A stretch of 64,000 nt of DNA from Streptomyces hygroscopicus subsp. hygroscopicus (GTDB lineage: Bacteria; Actinomycetota; Actinomycetes; Streptomycetales; Streptomycetaceae): assembly GCF_030269125.1 (NCBI RefSeq), contig NZ_BSSM01000004.1, positions 456,725 to 520,724 on the forward strand. Direction: 5' to 3'. This document shows positions 1 through 9,536 of this stretch, one piece after another; within the stretch, counting starts at the first letter, position 1, and every line of letters starts with the position of its first letter. The translations under genes and the position numbers were made by a program. A model generated the notes under the pieces. It was given only the letters and a program-made list of their open reading frames with translations, was not told the origin of the DNA and did no database searches.

Positions 1-384
1 GCCGGTGCGGGAGGGGGTTCTGGCCTGCCGGTGTCCGCCGATCTTGGCGAGGTAGACGACTTCGTGGCCCTCGCGTATGCCCAGGTGCACCGTTTCGTGG
101 GTGCGTTCGTAGAGGTCCTGCAGGAACGGTGTGGCCAGTTCCACCAGTGTCCGCTCGGCGGAGGCCCGCAGACCCAGCTCGAACAGGCCGCCGGAAAGCC
201 GGTAGCCGTGTTCGCCTTTGTCGAGCAGCCGGTGGCGTGCCAGGTCCGCGGCGACGCGGTGGACGCTGCCCTTGGCCAGACCGGTTCGCCGTACCAGTTC
301 TGCCAGCGGCAGCACCGAGTCGGCCGGACCGAACGCCCGCAGGATCATCAGTGCCTTGCCCAGGACGGTGTCGCGGTCTTCCAT
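1..384 (-). CDS. IclR-family transcriptional regulator, N-terminal part (cut by window edge)
   Basis: 128 residues are visible, starting at ATG 384 and running off the left edge. The N-terminus reads as a winged helix-turn-helix (KALMILRAF, LAELVRRTGLAKGSVHRV) followed by the start of an IclR effector-binding domain (LATPFLQDLYERTHETVHLG). IclR proteins regulate catabolic operons and usually bind an aromatic or small-acid effector. It is divergent from the hydratase-dehydrogenase-aldolase operon with about 70 bp between starts, so it most likely controls that operon and itself from the shared gap. Family assignment is firm; effector and sign of regulation are inferred. Confidence 0.88.
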   Translation of the reverse strand, partial: MEDRDTVLGKALMILRAFGPADSVLPLAELVRRTGLAKGSVHRVAADLARHRLLDKGEHGYRLSGGLFELGLRASAERTLVELATPFLQDLYERTHETVHLGIREGHEVVYLAKIGGHRQARTPSRTG

Positions 385-455
385 GAGGAAAGAGCGTACC
401 GCTGAGTGGAACGCCGCCGTGGAGTGCGCCGTGGATCGGGGCCAGATTGGAGTCC

Positions 456-1280
456 ATGCCCCCCAACCAGCCCACCTCCGGCGCCGGCGCCGGTCTTGTC
501 CTTGCCGCGGCGGCCCGCCTGCGTGAAGCCGCCGCCACCGGTACCCCTGCCGCGCCTGTGCGCGATCTGATCGGCCGGGACGACGTCGGCATGGCTTATG
601 CCGTGCAGCGGTGTCTGACGGCCGAGCGGATCGCTGCCGGTGCCCGGGTCGTCGGCCGCAAGATCGGCCTGACTTCCACCGCTGTGCAGCGGCAGCTCGG
701 CGTGGACCGGCCCGACTTCGGTGTCCTCTTCGACGACATGGCCTACCCCGATGGTGCGTGCGTCCCGGCCGGCGCCGTGCTGCAGCCGCGGGTGGAGGCG
801 GAGATCGCTTTCGTTCTCGGTGCCGATCTCGCCGAGGGTCCGCTCGACGACGCCCAGGTACGGGACGCCATCGGTCATGCCGTCGCCGCGATCGAGATCT
901 GCGGCAGCCGTGTCGCCGGCTGGGACATCAGCTTCGCCGACACCGTCGCCGACAACGCCTCGGCCGGCGCCTACGTCCTGGGCGGCCGCCGTGTGCCGCT
1001 CGCCGGTTTCGACCCCGTGACCGCCGGGATGACCATGACCGTGGACGGCGAGACCGTTTCCACCGGTACCGGCGCCGCCTGTCTGGGCGATCCCGTCGCC
1101 GCTGTCGCCTGGCTCGCCCGCACGGCCCGTGATCTCGGCGATCCGCTGCGCGCCGGGCAGGTCGTCCTTTCCGGCGCTCTGGGCCCGATGCGTCCTGTGA
1201 CGCCCGGCGCCGCCGTACACGCCACCGTCACCGGTCTCGGCACGGTGTCGGTCACCTTCTCCGCCAAGGGAGCACGATGA
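456..1280 (+). CDS. mhpD: 2-keto-4-pentenoate (2-hydroxypentadienoate) hydratase
   Basis: A 274-residue member of the fumarylacetoacetate hydrolase superfamily. It hydrates 2-hydroxypenta-2,4-dienoate to 4-hydroxy-2-oxovalerate, the first step of the meta-cleavage lower pathway. Family signatures include GRKIGLTS near residue 68, [11 protein letters not shown] (metal-binding Glu residues) and the AIEICGSR segment; length is normal. The start could be ATG 456 or TTG 447 in the same frame; ATG is chosen, although the GGAG just upstream is closer than usual. Its stop overlaps the start of the dehydrogenase gene by 4 bp, and the next two genes supply the next two enzymes, which supports the assignment. 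Confidence 0.9.
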   Translation: MPPNQPTSGAGAGLVLAAAARLREAAATGTPAAPVRDLIGRDDVGMAYAVQRCLTAERIAAGARVVGRKIGLTSTAVQRQLGVDRPDFGVLFDDMAYPDGACVPAGAVLQPRVEAEIAFVLGADLAEGPLDDAQVRDAIGHAVAAIEICGSRVAGWDISFADTVADNASAGAYVLGGRRVPLAGFDPVTAGMTMTVDGETVSTGTGAACLGDPVAAVAWLARTARDLGDPLRAGQVVLSGALGPMRPVTPGAAVHATVTGLGTVSVTFSAKGAR

Positions 1281-2239
1281 GCAGGACCAAGGTCGCCATC
1301 ATCGGATCGGGCAATATCGGCACCGATCTGATGATCAAGATCATGAGGGGTGCGGAGCACCTCGAGATGGCGGTCATGGCCGGCATCGACCCCGCCTCGG
1401 ACGGCCTCGCCCGTGCCCGGCGTCTCGGCTTCGAGACCACCGCCGAAGGCGTCGACGGACTGCTGAGGTCACCGCAGATCGACGAGATCGGCATCGTCTT
1501 CGACGCCACCTCGGCCGGCGCCCACCACCGCAACGACGCGGCGCTGCGCCCGCTCGGCATCCGTGTGATCGACCTGACGCCGGCCGCGATCGGCCCCTAC
1601 GTCGTGCCGGCGGTCAACCTGGGGGAGCACCTCGACGCCCCCAACGTCAACATGGTCACCTGCGGCGGCCAGGCCACGATCCCCGTCGTCGCCGCGATCA
1701 GCCGTGTCGTTCCGGTCGCCTACGCCGAGATCGTCGCCTCGATCGCTTCCCGGTCGGCCGGCCCCGGCACCCGTGCCAACATCGACGAGTTCACCGAGAC
1801 CACCTCCGCGGCGATCGTGCGGGTCGGCGGCGCCGAGCGGGGCAAGGCGATCATCATCCTGAATCCTGCCGAGCCGCCGCTGATGATGCGCGACACGGTC
1901 TTCGCGCTCGCGACCCTGCCCGGCGGCGAGGACGGCGAGCGTGCCAAGGCGCGGATCACCGAGTCCGTCCGCGCGATGGCCGCGGAGGTCGCCGCCTACG
2001 TGCCCGGCTACCAGCTGGTCCAGGACGTCCAGATCAGTGAGATCCCGGCCGGCCAGCCCGTCGCCACCCTGCTGGCCGACGGCTCCGCCGCCCGCCCCAC
2101 CCACCAGGTGTCGGTGTTCCTCGAGGTCGAGGGCGCGGGCATGTACCTCCCGGCGTATGCGGGGAACCTCGACATCATGACCTCGGCCGCGGTGCGGATG
2201 GCCGAGGAGATCGCCGCTGCCAAGGAGGCCGCCAAGTGA
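1277..2239 (+). CDS. mhpF: Acetaldehyde dehydrogenase (acylating)
   Basis: A 320-residue CoA-acylating acetaldehyde dehydrogenase, oxidising acetaldehyde from the aldolase to acetyl-CoA with NAD+. Visible features are the Rossmann motif GSGNIG (residues 10-15), the catalytic cysteine in [10 protein letters not shown] (Cys129) and the C-terminal dimerisation region ending [16 protein letters not shown], all typical of the MhpF/BphJ/DmpF family. Length is normal. It overlaps the hydratase by ATGA and the aldolase gene by 4 bp. In known members this enzyme and the aldolase form a channelling complex, and the tight coupling here fits that. Confidence 0.95.
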   Translation: MSRTKVAIIGSGNIGTDLMIKIMRGAEHLEMAVMAGIDPASDGLARARRLGFETTAEGVDGLLRSPQIDEIGIVFDATSAGAHHRNDAALRPLGIRVIDLTPAAIGPYVVPAVNLGEHLDAPNVNMVTCGGQATIPVVAAISRVVPVAYAEIVASIASRSAGPGTRANIDEFTETTSAAIVRVGGAERGKAIIILNPAEPPLMMRDTVFALATLPGGEDGERAKARITESVRAMAAEVAAYVPGYQLVQDVQISEIPAGQPVATLLADGSAARPTHQVSVFLEVEGAGMYLPAYAGNLDIMTSAAVRMAEEIAAAKEAAK

Positions 2240-3249
2240 GCACCCCGGTCTTCGTCCAGGACGTCACCCTGCGCGACGGTATGCACGCCGTCCGGCACCG
2301 CATCGCCCCCGACGACGTCATCCGTATCGTCGTCGCCCTCGAGGACGCCGGCGTCGATGCCATCGAGGTCGCCCACGGTGACGGACTCGCCGGCGGCTCC
2401 CTCAACTACGGCCCCGGCTCCCACACCGACTGGGAATGGATCGAGGCCGCCGCCTCCGCCTTGAACCGGGCCCGCCTGACCACCCTCCTGCTGCCCGGCG
2501 TCGGCACCCTCCACGAACTCCGGCACGCCTACGACCTCGGTGTCCGCTCGGTCCGCGTGGCCACCCACTGCACCGAGGCCGACATCTCCGCCCAGCACAT
2601 CGCCGCGGCCCGCGACCTGGGCATGGACGTCTCCGGCTTCCTGATGCTCTCCCACATGGCCGACGCCGCGGAACTCGCCCGCCAGGCCAAGCTGATGGAG
2701 TCCTACGGCGCCCACTGCGTCTACGTCACCGACTCCGGCGGCCGGCTGACGATGAACGACGTCGCCGCCCGCGTACGCGCCTACCGCGACGTCCTGGACC
2801 CGGCCACCGAGATCGGCATCCACGCCCACGAGAACCTCTCGCTGTCCGTCGCCAACTCGCTGACCGCGGTCGAGCACGGCGCCTACCGCGTCGACGCCTC
2901 GCTCGCCGGACACGGCGCCGGCGCCGGCAACTGCCCCATCGAGGCGTTCATCGCCGTCGCCGACCTGTCCGGCCTCACCCACCACTGCGACCTGTTCAAA
3001 CTCCAGGACGCCGCGGACGACCTCGTCCGCCCGCTGCAGGACCGGCCCGTGCGCGTCGACCGCGAGACCCTCACCCTGGGCTACGCCGGCGTCTACTCCA
3101 GCTTCCTGCGCCACGCGGAGATCGCCGCACGCCGCCACGACGTCGACGTCCGCGACATCCTGATGGAATGCGGCCGGCGGCGCCTGGTCGGCGGCCAGGA
3201 GGACATGATCATCGACATCGCCCTCGGCCTGGCCTCCGGCCCCCGCTGA
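2236..3249 (+). CDS. mhpE: 4-hydroxy-2-oxovalerate aldolase
   Basis: A 337-residue class II (HMGL-like TIM-barrel) aldolase cleaving 4-hydroxy-2-oxovalerate to pyruvate and acetaldehyde. The N-terminus [10 protein letters not shown] carries the conserved metal and substrate Asp/Arg, and [15 protein letters not shown] contains the HxH metal ligands. The C-terminal segment corresponds to the DmpG communication domain that contacts the dehydrogenase. It overlaps the dehydrogenase gene by 4 bp and is the last gene of the operon; the convergent rubredoxin gene ends 28 bp downstream. No ring-cleavage dioxygenase is in the window, so the upper pathway must lie further left or elsewhere. Confidence 0.95.
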   Translation: MSTPVFVQDVTLRDGMHAVRHRIAPDDVIRIVVALEDAGVDAIEVAHGDGLAGGSLNYGPGSHTDWEWIEAAASALNRARLTTLLLPGVGTLHELRHAYDLGVRSVRVATHCTEADISAQHIAAARDLGMDVSGFLMLSHMADAAELARQAKLMESYGAHCVYVTDSGGRLTMNDVAARVRAYRDVLDPATEIGIHAHENLSLSVANSLTAVEHGAYRVDASLAGHGAGAGNCPIEAFIAVADLSGLTHHCDLFKLQDAADDLVRPLQDRPVRVDRETLTLGYAGVYSSFLRHAEIAARRHDVDVRDILMECGRRRLVGGQEDMIIDIALGLASGPR

Positions 3250-3276
3250 CCCGGGCGCCGCCCGCCGGGGCGCGCC

Positions 3277-3459
3277 TCAGAGTTCCTCCATGACGAAGTC
3301 CTCCTTGCTCGCCCCGCACGCCGGGCACTCCCAGTCGTCGGGAATGTCCTCCCACCGGGTGCCCGGCGCGATGCCCTCCTCCGGCAGGCCGAGGGCCTCG
3401 TAGTAGACCCAGCCGCACAGCAGGCACATCCAGGCCCGCTTGCCAGGGGTGTCGCTCAT
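3277..3459 (-). CDS. Rubredoxin
   Basis: A 60-residue one-iron electron carrier. The two iron-binding knuckles are CLLCG and CPACG, with the usual tyrosine and tryptophan residues between them (WVYYEALG, WEDIPDDWECP). It is the last gene of the leftward lipid cluster and overlaps the alpha/beta hydrolase stop by 4 bp (ATGA), so it is cotranscribed. Rubredoxins deliver electrons to membrane non-haem di-iron oxygenases and desaturases. With three desaturases in the same operon it is very probably their electron donor, as in polyyne clusters. A role with the P450 is possible but less likely. Confidence 0.93.
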   Translation of the reverse strand: MSDTPGKRAWMCLLCGWVYYEALGLPEEGIAPGTRWEDIPDDWECPACGASKEDFVMEEL

Positions 3460-4343
3460 ACGATTCCTTCACGGTGCAGGTGCGTGTGCGGGCCGTCCCC
3501 GGCGGCCAGGTGCTGTGCGGCGAACCGGGACACCAGGGACGCGACGTCCCGGGACATGAGGATGCCCATGTGCCCGCCCGCCTGGTCGACCAGGCGGGCG
3601 TCCTTCAGCCCGGCCGCCACCTTCCGGGCGTCGCCGTAGGGGACCATGGCGTCGTCCGGATCGTGCAGGACCAGCGTCGGCAGATCCAGCGAGGCACCCA
3701 GCGCGACCAGGTCCCAGTGGCTGACCGGCACCCCGTTGCGCCGGTGCAGCTCCCCGTAGATCCCCTCCACCAGCGACCGGGTGAGCCGCAGCCCGCCGCC
3801 GTCCCAGCGCTCCAGGACGTCCCCGAGCGAGGCCGGCGGCGCGACCAGCACCGCGCACTGCGGCCTGCGGCCGGTGTACGCGGCCACCGCGCCGATCGCC
3901 GCGATCCCGCCCAGCGAGTGCGCCACCACCACCCGCACGTCCCCGAGCGTGTCCAGGACCGCGCCGACGGACCGCGTGTACTGGGTCATCGTGGCCTGAT
4001 CACCCTTGCGGACCCCGTGCGCCGGCCCGTCGAACGCCGCGACCCGCAGCCCCAGGCCGCGCAGCGGCGGGACGAGGGAGTGCATGCTGCTGCTGTTCGC
4101 CGCCCACCCGTGCACCAGCAGCGCACTGCCCTCGCCGCTGCCCTCGTTCCACGCGAACCCGTCGGTGACGTCCTCGTCACCGCGGACCGCGAAGTGGGCC
4201 GCGCCCAGCGGCAGGACGTCGTCCGGGCGCAACCCGTAGGTCCGCGTACTGCTGAACACGTCCGTCGCCCACCGCACCGCCACGGAGGGCGCCACCGCGC
4301 CCACCGCGGCGTGCGCGCACCTGCGCAGCCACCGGCTGGTCAC
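3456..4343 (-). CDS. Alpha/beta hydrolase (serine type)
   Basis: A 295-residue alpha/beta hydrolase. The nucleophile elbow AHSLGG, the acid in LHDPDDAMVP and the catalytic histidine in AGGHMG are all present, so it should be active. The start is GTG 4343, overlapping the desaturase stop by 4 bp; longer in-frame extensions lie inside the desaturase gene and are rejected. The N-terminus has a weakly hydrophobic stretch. In the lipid cluster it could hydrolyse an acyl thioester or ester, acting as a second release or editing enzyme. The substrate cannot be deduced from sequence. Confidence 0.85.
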   Translation of the reverse strand: MTSRWLRRCAHAAVGAVAPSVAVRWATDVFSSTRTYGLRPDDVLPLGAAHFAVRGDEDVTDGFAWNEGSGEGSALLVHGWAANSSSMHSLVPPLRGLGLRVAAFDGPAHGVRKGDQATMTQYTRSVGAVLDTLGDVRVVVAHSLGGIAAIGAVAAYTGRRPQCAVLVAPPASLGDVLERWDGGGLRLTRSLVEGIYGELHRRNGVPVSHWDLVALGASLDLPTLVLHDPDDAMVPYGDARKVAAGLKDARLVDQAGGHMGILMSRDVASLVSRFAAQHLAAGDGPHTHLHREGIV

Positions 4344-5443
4344 TGGGCACCCTCGGCGGCACGGGACACGGCGACCTTCGGCTCCACCTTGTTGCGCGCC
4401 AGGTCCGCGTAGAACCCCGACTCGGTGTCGTAGAAGTGGAGATGACGGATGATCTCCCACATCTGCCCGAACGAGAACCGGCGTTCACGCACCATGCCCG
4501 GATAGCGGGCCTTCAGCGTCTCCTGCGCCTTGGGCAGGTTGTAGTACGGCACCACCGGCGCCACATGGTGCGCGGTGTGGATCGAGATGTTGTGCGTCAG
4601 GAACAGCAGCCACCGCGGGTACACGTAGTCGGTGGTCACCAGCAGCCGGCTGGCGTTGCGGGTCCAGTACTCGGCCGTCAGGTACGGGATGTCACTGGCA
4701 CTGTGGTGCATGAGCGTGGTGGCGCTGAACCAGGCGTGCGTGGCCAGCCACGGCGCCACGAAATAGACCAGCAGCCCGGTGAACCCGGTGAAGTACACCA
4801 GCACGGCCGCGTACGGCACGGTCACCGCGGCGACGAACAGCATCGAGCGCCGCACCTCGCGCCGCTGGCTCGCCTTCGGGAAGAACCCCGGACGCAGCGC
4901 CGACTCGGCCCAGTAGTTGATGGTGCCGCCCCAGAACGCCCAGGTGCGGGTGGACACGTACACCGTCTTGTCCCACAGCGACATCCGCTCGAACATGCCC
5001 GCCGGCACCGGACGCCAGTCGGTGTCGAACTCCAGGTGATTGGTACTGCTGTGATGCATGTTGTGCACGTGCCGCCACGCGTGGAACGGGTAGATCAGCG
5101 GCAGCAGCGACACATGCCCGATCGCGTAGTTGAACCGGCGCGACCGCGAGAAGGAACCGTGCCCGCAGTCGTGCGCGATGCAGTGCAGCCCCCACCCGCC
5201 CAGCCCCGCCACGATCCACAGCGGGATCCACAGCAGCCGGCTCGGCGCGTACGCCACGCCCACGATCGCCCCCGCGTACAGCAGCCAGCTGACCGCGAAA
5301 CCGGCCAGACCCCGGCCCACGCGCGGCTCGAAGTACTCCTTGGGTATCGCCCCGGCCAGGCGTTCCCCCTCCAGCTGCTCCGCCTGGCGCAGAAAGGCCC
5401 GGAAACTCTCCTCCGGCGCCGAAGGGAAGTCGAATGCACCCAT
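4340..5443 (-). CDS. Membrane fatty acid desaturase (omega-6/DesA type)
   Basis: A 367-residue integral-membrane di-iron desaturase. The three histidine boxes are HDCGH (91-95), HNMHH (127-131) and HTAHH (289-293), arranged as in Delta12/omega-6 desaturases, with hydrophobic segments before and between them. This type makes a second double bond or, in acetylenases, converts a double to a triple bond. It lies between the ACP gene and the alpha/beta hydrolase gene and overlaps the latter by 4 bp. It is more divergent from the other two desaturases of the cluster than those two are from each other, so it probably acts at a different position or step. Confidence 0.93.
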   Translation of the reverse strand: MGAFDFPSAPEESFRAFLRQAEQLEGERLAGAIPKEYFEPRVGRGLAGFAVSWLLYAGAIVGVAYAPSRLLWIPLWIVAGLGGWGLHCIAHDCGHGSFSRSRRFNYAIGHVSLLPLIYPFHAWRHVHNMHHSSTNHLEFDTDWRPVPAGMFERMSLWDKTVYVSTRTWAFWGGTINYWAESALRPGFFPKASQRREVRRSMLFVAAVTVPYAAVLVYFTGFTGLLVYFVAPWLATHAWFSATTLMHHSASDIPYLTAEYWTRNASRLLVTTDYVYPRWLLFLTHNISIHTAHHVAPVVPYYNLPKAQETLKARYPGMVRERRFSFGQMWEIIRHLHFYDTESGFYADLARNKVEPKVAVSRAAEGAQ

Positions 5444-5465
5444 GTCCTCTTCTCCTTCCAGGCGG

Positions 5466-5747
5466 CTAGAGCTTGAGCTCCGCGGCGAGATACCCGGTGA
5501 GCGCGTCGATGGACTGGTACTCGTACAGCAGGCCGGGCGACAGACGGCGCTCGATGACCTTCTCCAGGGCGCCGGAGACCTGCACGGCCACCCGCGAGTC
5601 CAGGCCGTAGGCCTCGAAGGTCTTCGCGGTGTCGATGTCCTCGCGCGGTATCTCCACGTGGACCACCAGGTAGTCGACGAGCCACTGGCGCAGCGCCTGC
5701 TCGGTCAGGGGCCCTTCAGGACGCTGGATCTTCTTCCGGTTGAACAT
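5466..5747 (-). CDS. Acyl carrier protein
   Basis: A 93-residue stand-alone carrier protein. The phosphopantetheine attachment motif is YGLDS, with Ser51 as the modified residue, followed by the usual helix II/III pattern. The N-terminus (MFNRKKIQRP) is longer and more basic than in the housekeeping AcpP. It sits between two desaturase genes, and a fatty acyl-AMP ligase gene is in the same operon. In related clusters (Jam/Cay type) the ligase loads a free fatty acid onto such an ACP, which then presents the chain to the desaturases. The assignment is firm; the chain length carried is unknown. Confidence 0.93.
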   Translation of the reverse strand: MFNRKKIQRPEGPLTEQALRQWLVDYLVVHVEIPREDIDTAKTFEAYGLDSRVAVQVSGALEKVIERRLSPGLLYEYQSIDALTGYLAAELKL

Positions 5748-5789
5748 GGGTGTGCCCTTCCTCGTCTCACATGCGGGTGCGGCCCCGGT

Positions 5790-6731
5790 TCAGGCCGCGG
5801 TCTTCGCTTCCTGCCTGCGCCGCGCGATGGTCTCCTTGTCGGGCTCGCGCAGGCCCCATACGACGCGTAGCCGGCCGAGCCCCATCAGCAGCCAGCCGCT
5901 GAGATCCGGCTCCCACCAGGTGACGCCGTGCCTGAACGAGCCGGGGAAGGCATGGTGGTTGTTCTGCAGTCCCTCGCCGAAGGTGAACACCGCGACCGGC
6001 CAGTTGTTGGCACTGCGGTCCTCGTTGTCGAAGGGCCGCCCGCCGAAGGCGTGACAGATCGACCCCACGCACCAGGCCGCCTGGTTGGCGACGAAGATCC
6101 GGGCGAGCCCGCCGAACACCAGACCGCCCAGCAGGGACATCGGGGTACGCACGATCGCGAAGTCGACCACGGCCGGGACCGCCAGACCGAGCAGCACCCA
6201 CTGCGGATAGGTCCGGTTGAAGAACATCAGCCGCCTGCTGCGCAGCACGTCCGGCCCGAACACCGTGACCTTGCTGGCCTCCGGGCTCAGCATCCACGGC
6301 ATGTGCGCGTACCACAGGCCGCGCATCCGCGCCTTGAACGCCCACCCGTGCAGGTTGGGGGAGTGCGGGTCGCCCTCCCGGTCGCTGAAACGGTGGTGGC
6401 GGCGGTGGGTGATCACCCAGAACATCAGCGGGCCCTGCGCGCCCATCGACCCGGCGATCATCATGACCGCCTCGAAGACGGGCGACGTCTTGAACGCCTT
6501 GTGCGCGAGATAACGGTGGAACCCCACCGTGATACCGAACATGTGCACGAAATACATGGCGGCGAACAGCCACAGATCCGTCGCGGTGTACCGCCCTGTC
6601 CACAGCAGGTACCCGGCGGCCGCGGTACCGATCAGCGGCAGGGTCATGGTGGTCAGGGCGGAGAACCGCTTGATCCGCAGACTGACGGGGTCAAGCCGGA
6701 CGACAGCGTTCGCGGCCGCGGTGGCGGACAT
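5790..6731 (-). CDS. Acyl-CoA/acyl-ACP desaturase (Delta9-like)
   Basis: A 313-residue membrane desaturase of the stearoyl-CoA (Ole1/DesC) type. Histidine boxes are HRYLAH (72-77), HRRHH (109-113) and a C-terminal HNNHH-like box followed by AFPGSFRHG. Paired hydrophobic segments flank the first box. It starts 3 bp after the stop of the preceding desaturase gene and precedes the ACP gene by 42 bp. Its closest relative in the window is the next desaturase upstream, which suggests gene duplication within the cluster. In polyyne pathways such enzymes introduce double and triple bonds on an ACP-bound chain. Confidence 0.93.
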   Translation of the reverse strand: MSATAAANAVVRLDPVSLRIKRFSALTTMTLPLIGTAAAGYLLWTGRYTATDLWLFAAMYFVHMFGITVGFHRYLAHKAFKTSPVFEAVMMIAGSMGAQGPLMFWVITHRRHHRFSDREGDPHSPNLHGWAFKARMRGLWYAHMPWMLSPEASKVTVFGPDVLRSRRLMFFNRTYPQWVLLGLAVPAVVDFAIVRTPMSLLGGLVFGGLARIFVANQAAWCVGSICHAFGGRPFDNEDRSANNWPVAVFTFGEGLQNNHHAFPGSFRHGVTWWEPDLSGWLLMGLGRLRVVWGLREPDKETIARRRQEAKTAA

Positions 6732-6734
6732 CGT

Positions 6735-7706
6735 TCAACTCCCTTCCTCTTCGTTCGACACGGACCGGGTCCCGGAGGCGTGCTCGGGGCGCATGCGGTC
6801 GGGGTAACGCGCGTCGCGGACCAGCCCGACGGCGTCCAGGACCCGGATGACCGCACCCGTGGGATCGACCTGCAGCAGGTTGTGCCGGTTGTGCGCCAGC
6901 GACGGCCGCGCGTGGTGGTTGTTGTGCCAGGAACCGCCCACCGAGATCGCCGCCAGCGGCGCGACGTTGCGGCTGGTGTCCCGCGTGCGGTACGGCCGGC
7001 TGCCCACCGTGTGGCCGATCGAGTTCACGGCCCAGGTGACGTGGTCCAGCAGGAAGATCCGGGCCAGCCCGCCCCACAGCAGCCCCCCCACCGCACCGCG
7101 GACCGTGCCCCCCGACAGCAGCCACCCCGCCAGGGCCGGCAGCACGAGACCGGCCAGCACCCACACGAAGTAGTACTGGTTCAGGCGCATGACGAGCCGG
7201 TCGCGGACCATGTCCGGCGCACGCCTGGCCCAGTCCTGGCGCTGCACCGTGAACAGCCAGCCCACGTGCCCGTGCCAGAACCCGCGCAGCCGCCCCGGCC
7301 AGCCCGGCCCCAGCGCGCGCGGCGAGTGCGGGTCCCCGTCACGGTCGGTGAAGGCGTGGTGCTGGCGGTGGATGGCCACCCAGAACACCACCGGCCCCTG
7401 CGCCGCCATGCTCCCCGCGATCCCCCACAACGCGGTGACGACCGGACCGGCCGCGAACGAGCGGTGCGAGAAGAACCGGTGGAAACCGCCCTCCACACCC
7501 AGCGACGTGATCGCGTACATCACCACCAGCAGCAGCCCGTCCACCCACGTGAACCCGTACCGCACCGCGAACACGACCGCCGCCGCCGTACCCAGCGTGG
7601 GCACCCCCACGGTCACCCAGGCCAGCCTGCGCGCCCCGCGGTCCACCCCCGCCGCGGCCCCGGAACGCGCCGGCGCCTCGCCCACTCCCGTCCGGGCGCC
7701 GCTCAT
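6735..7706 (-). CDS. Acyl-CoA/acyl-ACP desaturase (Delta9-like), second copy
   Basis: A 323-residue paralogue of the preceding desaturase. It has HRFFSH, HRQHHAFTD and HNNHHARPS as its three histidine boxes, and the conserved DGDPHSPR after box 2. It starts at ATG 7706, overlapping the ligase stop by ATGA, so the two are translationally coupled. Having two Delta9-like copies plus one omega-6-like desaturase next to one ACP and one acyl-AMP ligase is the recognisable core of polyyne clusters. Which carbon each enzyme attacks cannot be read from sequence. Confidence 0.93.
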   Translation of the reverse strand: MSGARTGVGEAPARSGAAAGVDRGARRLAWVTVGVPTLGTAAAVVFAVRYGFTWVDGLLLVVMYAITSLGVEGGFHRFFSHRSFAAGPVVTALWGIAGSMAAQGPVVFWVAIHRQHHAFTDRDGDPHSPRALGPGWPGRLRGFWHGHVGWLFTVQRQDWARRAPDMVRDRLVMRLNQYYFVWVLAGLVLPALAGWLLSGGTVRGAVGGLLWGGLARIFLLDHVTWAVNSIGHTVGSRPYRTRDTSRNVAPLAAISVGGSWHNNHHARPSLAHNRHNLLQVDPTGAVIRVLDAVGLVRDARYPDRMRPEHASGTRSVSNEEEGS

Positions 7707-9505
7707 GACACGCCCGCCGGCGCGGCGGCCGCGAACGCCTTGAGGGTCCCCTCCAGGTACGCCTTGCGGGTGTCGCGCCGCCGCACCTTGCCGCTCGTGG
7801 TCATCAGCACCGTCCCGGGCGGCCCGATGTACACCCGGCCCGGCCGCACCCCGTGCTCCTCGGTCACCGCCGCGGTCACCCGCTCCAAAAGCTCCTTCTC
7901 CCTTTGCGCGAACTCCTTCGCGGTGCCGCGGAACTCGGCGACCAGCACGACCTCCTCCTCGTCACGCGCCTCGCTGCGCACGGCGAACGCGGCGATGCGC
8001 CGCAGGTCCTCGTGGGCGCGCAGCACCGAGTGCTCGATGTCCTGGGGGTGCAGGTTGCGGCCGCTGATGACGATGAGGTCCTTCAGACGTCCGGTGACGA
8101 AGAGTTCCCCGTCGAGGAAGAACCCGAGGTCGCCGGTGCGCAGATAGGACGAGCCGGAGCCGGAGCCGGCGGGGCGGGCGCCGAAGGTGCTCGCGGACAG
8201 TTCGGGGCGCCCCAGGTAGCCGGCGGCCACGTTCGCCCCGCCGACCCAGATCTCCCCGACCTCGCCCTGCGGCAGGACCGCGAGGGTGTGCGGGTCGACG
8301 ACGAGGACCTCGTGGTTCTCGGCGACCACCCCGCAGCTGACCACGCCCACCGCGTCCGCGCCGTCCGGGTCCGCGGCGCGCCGCGCGTGACCGTGCTCCA
8401 GCGCGTCCTTGTCCAGCCACTCGGTGCGGATGCTGTCACTGGCCTCGGGCTTGCCGGAGACGAACAAGGTGGCCTCCGCCAGCCCGAAGCACGGGATGAG
8501 ACTGCCCGCGTCGAACCCGGCCGGCGCGAACCGCTCCCGGAAGCGTTCCATGGTGTTGCCGGAGACGGGCTCGCTGCCGCAGAACACCTGCCGCAGCCGG
8601 CTCAGGTCGAGCGTGGCCACCTCCTCGTCGCCGATGCTCTGCGCGCACAGGTCGAACGCGAAGTTCGGGCCCACCGAGATGGTCACCTTGTGGTCGGTGA
8701 TCGCCTTCAGCCACCGGTAGGGGTCCTGCACGAAGTGGATCGGCGACATCATCACCAGCGGCCAGCCGCCGTGCACGGCCAGCATGATGGTGCCCATCAG
8801 CCCCATGTCGTGGTACGGCGGCAGCCACGAGCAGCCGACGCGGTCCTCCTCGTAGCCCATGTGGGCGTCCAGGACACGGCAGTTGCTCAGCAGGTTCTCG
8901 TGGGTCAGCACGATGCCCTTGGGATCTCCGGTGGAACCGGAGCTGTACTGGATCAGCGCCGGCTCGACCGCGCGCGACGGCACCTCGCCGCCCGGCTCCA
9001 GCCGGTAGAAGTCCGGCTCGGGGAAGATCCACCGCGGCCGCTCACCGGCGGCCGTGAGCTGCGCGTGGAACTGCTCGACCTGGCCGGCGAAGCGGGGGTC
9101 GGTGAGCACGGCGCGGGGCGCGCAGTCGTCGAGGACGGACAGGAAGCGCGCGGTGGCGCGCCGCCCGAACGGCGGGAAGCACGGCACGGCGGTGCAGCCG
9201 GCCTGCATGATGCCGAACAGCCCGGCGACGTAGTCGAGCCCGGGGTCCAGCGCCAGCACGATCCGGCCGCCGTCGAGGCCGCGTTCGTGCAGGTGGGCGG
9301 CGACGGCGCCGGCGCGGGCGGCGAGTTCGCCGTAGGTCCAGTCGATCAGGTGGTCGCTGGTCCCGTCCGGCAGGAAGCGGAACGCGAGCCGGTCGGGAGT
9401 CTCTTCGGCGCGGTGCTGGAGGACGTGCACCAGCGAGGATCCGGCGGACGGTGGCAACGGTCTCACAGGAATACGGCCTTTCGTGTCGGTCTCGGTGCGG
9501 GACAC
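7703..9505 (-). CDS. Fatty acyl-AMP ligase (FAAL)
   Basis: About 600 residues, adenylate-forming superfamily. The core motif SSGSTGDPKG and the adenylation signatures CFGLAEAT, YLRTGDLGF and GRLKDLIVISGRN are present. The FAAL-like insertion and the length near 600 favour transfer of the acyl-AMP to a carrier protein rather than to CoA. The start is GTG 9505, with a GGAG 9 nt upstream; GTG 9467 is an alternative, and longer extensions run into the thioesterase gene. It would activate a free fatty acid with ATP and load the cluster ACP, the committing step of the pathway. Confidence 0.92.
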   Translation of the reverse strand: MSRTETDTKGRIPVRPLPPSAGSSLVHVLQHRAEETPDRLAFRFLPDGTSDHLIDWTYGELAARAGAVAAHLHERGLDGGRIVLALDPGLDYVAGLFGIMQAGCTAVPCFPPFGRRATARFLSVLDDCAPRAVLTDPRFAGQVEQFHAQLTAAGERPRWIFPEPDFYRLEPGGEVPSRAVEPALIQYSSGSTGDPKGIVLTHENLLSNCRVLDAHMGYEEDRVGCSWLPPYHDMGLMGTIMLAVHGGWPLVMMSPIHFVQDPYRWLKAITDHKVTISVGPNFAFDLCAQSIGDEEVATLDLSRLRQVFCGSEPVSGNTMERFRERFAPAGFDAGSLIPCFGLAEATLFVSGKPEASDSIRTEWLDKDALEHGHARRAADPDGADAVGVVSCGVVAENHEVLVVDPHTLAVLPQGEVGEIWVGGANVAAGYLGRPELSASTFGARPAGSGSGSSYLRTGDLGFFLDGELFVTGRLKDLIVISGRNLHPQDIEHSVLRAHEDLRRIAAFAVRSEARDEEEVVLVAEFRGTAKEFAQREKELLERVTAAVTEEHGVRPGRVYIGPPGTVLMTTSGKVRRRDTRKAYLEGTLKAFAAAAPAGVS

Positions 9506-9536
9506 GTGCGTGATCTCCGTGGGAACGCGGAGTGCG

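Noticed and set aside
5928..8147. A 739-codon plus-strand frame across the desaturase genes
   Set aside because: His/Arg/Pro-rich shadow of the minus-strand desaturases, which carry clear histidine boxes.
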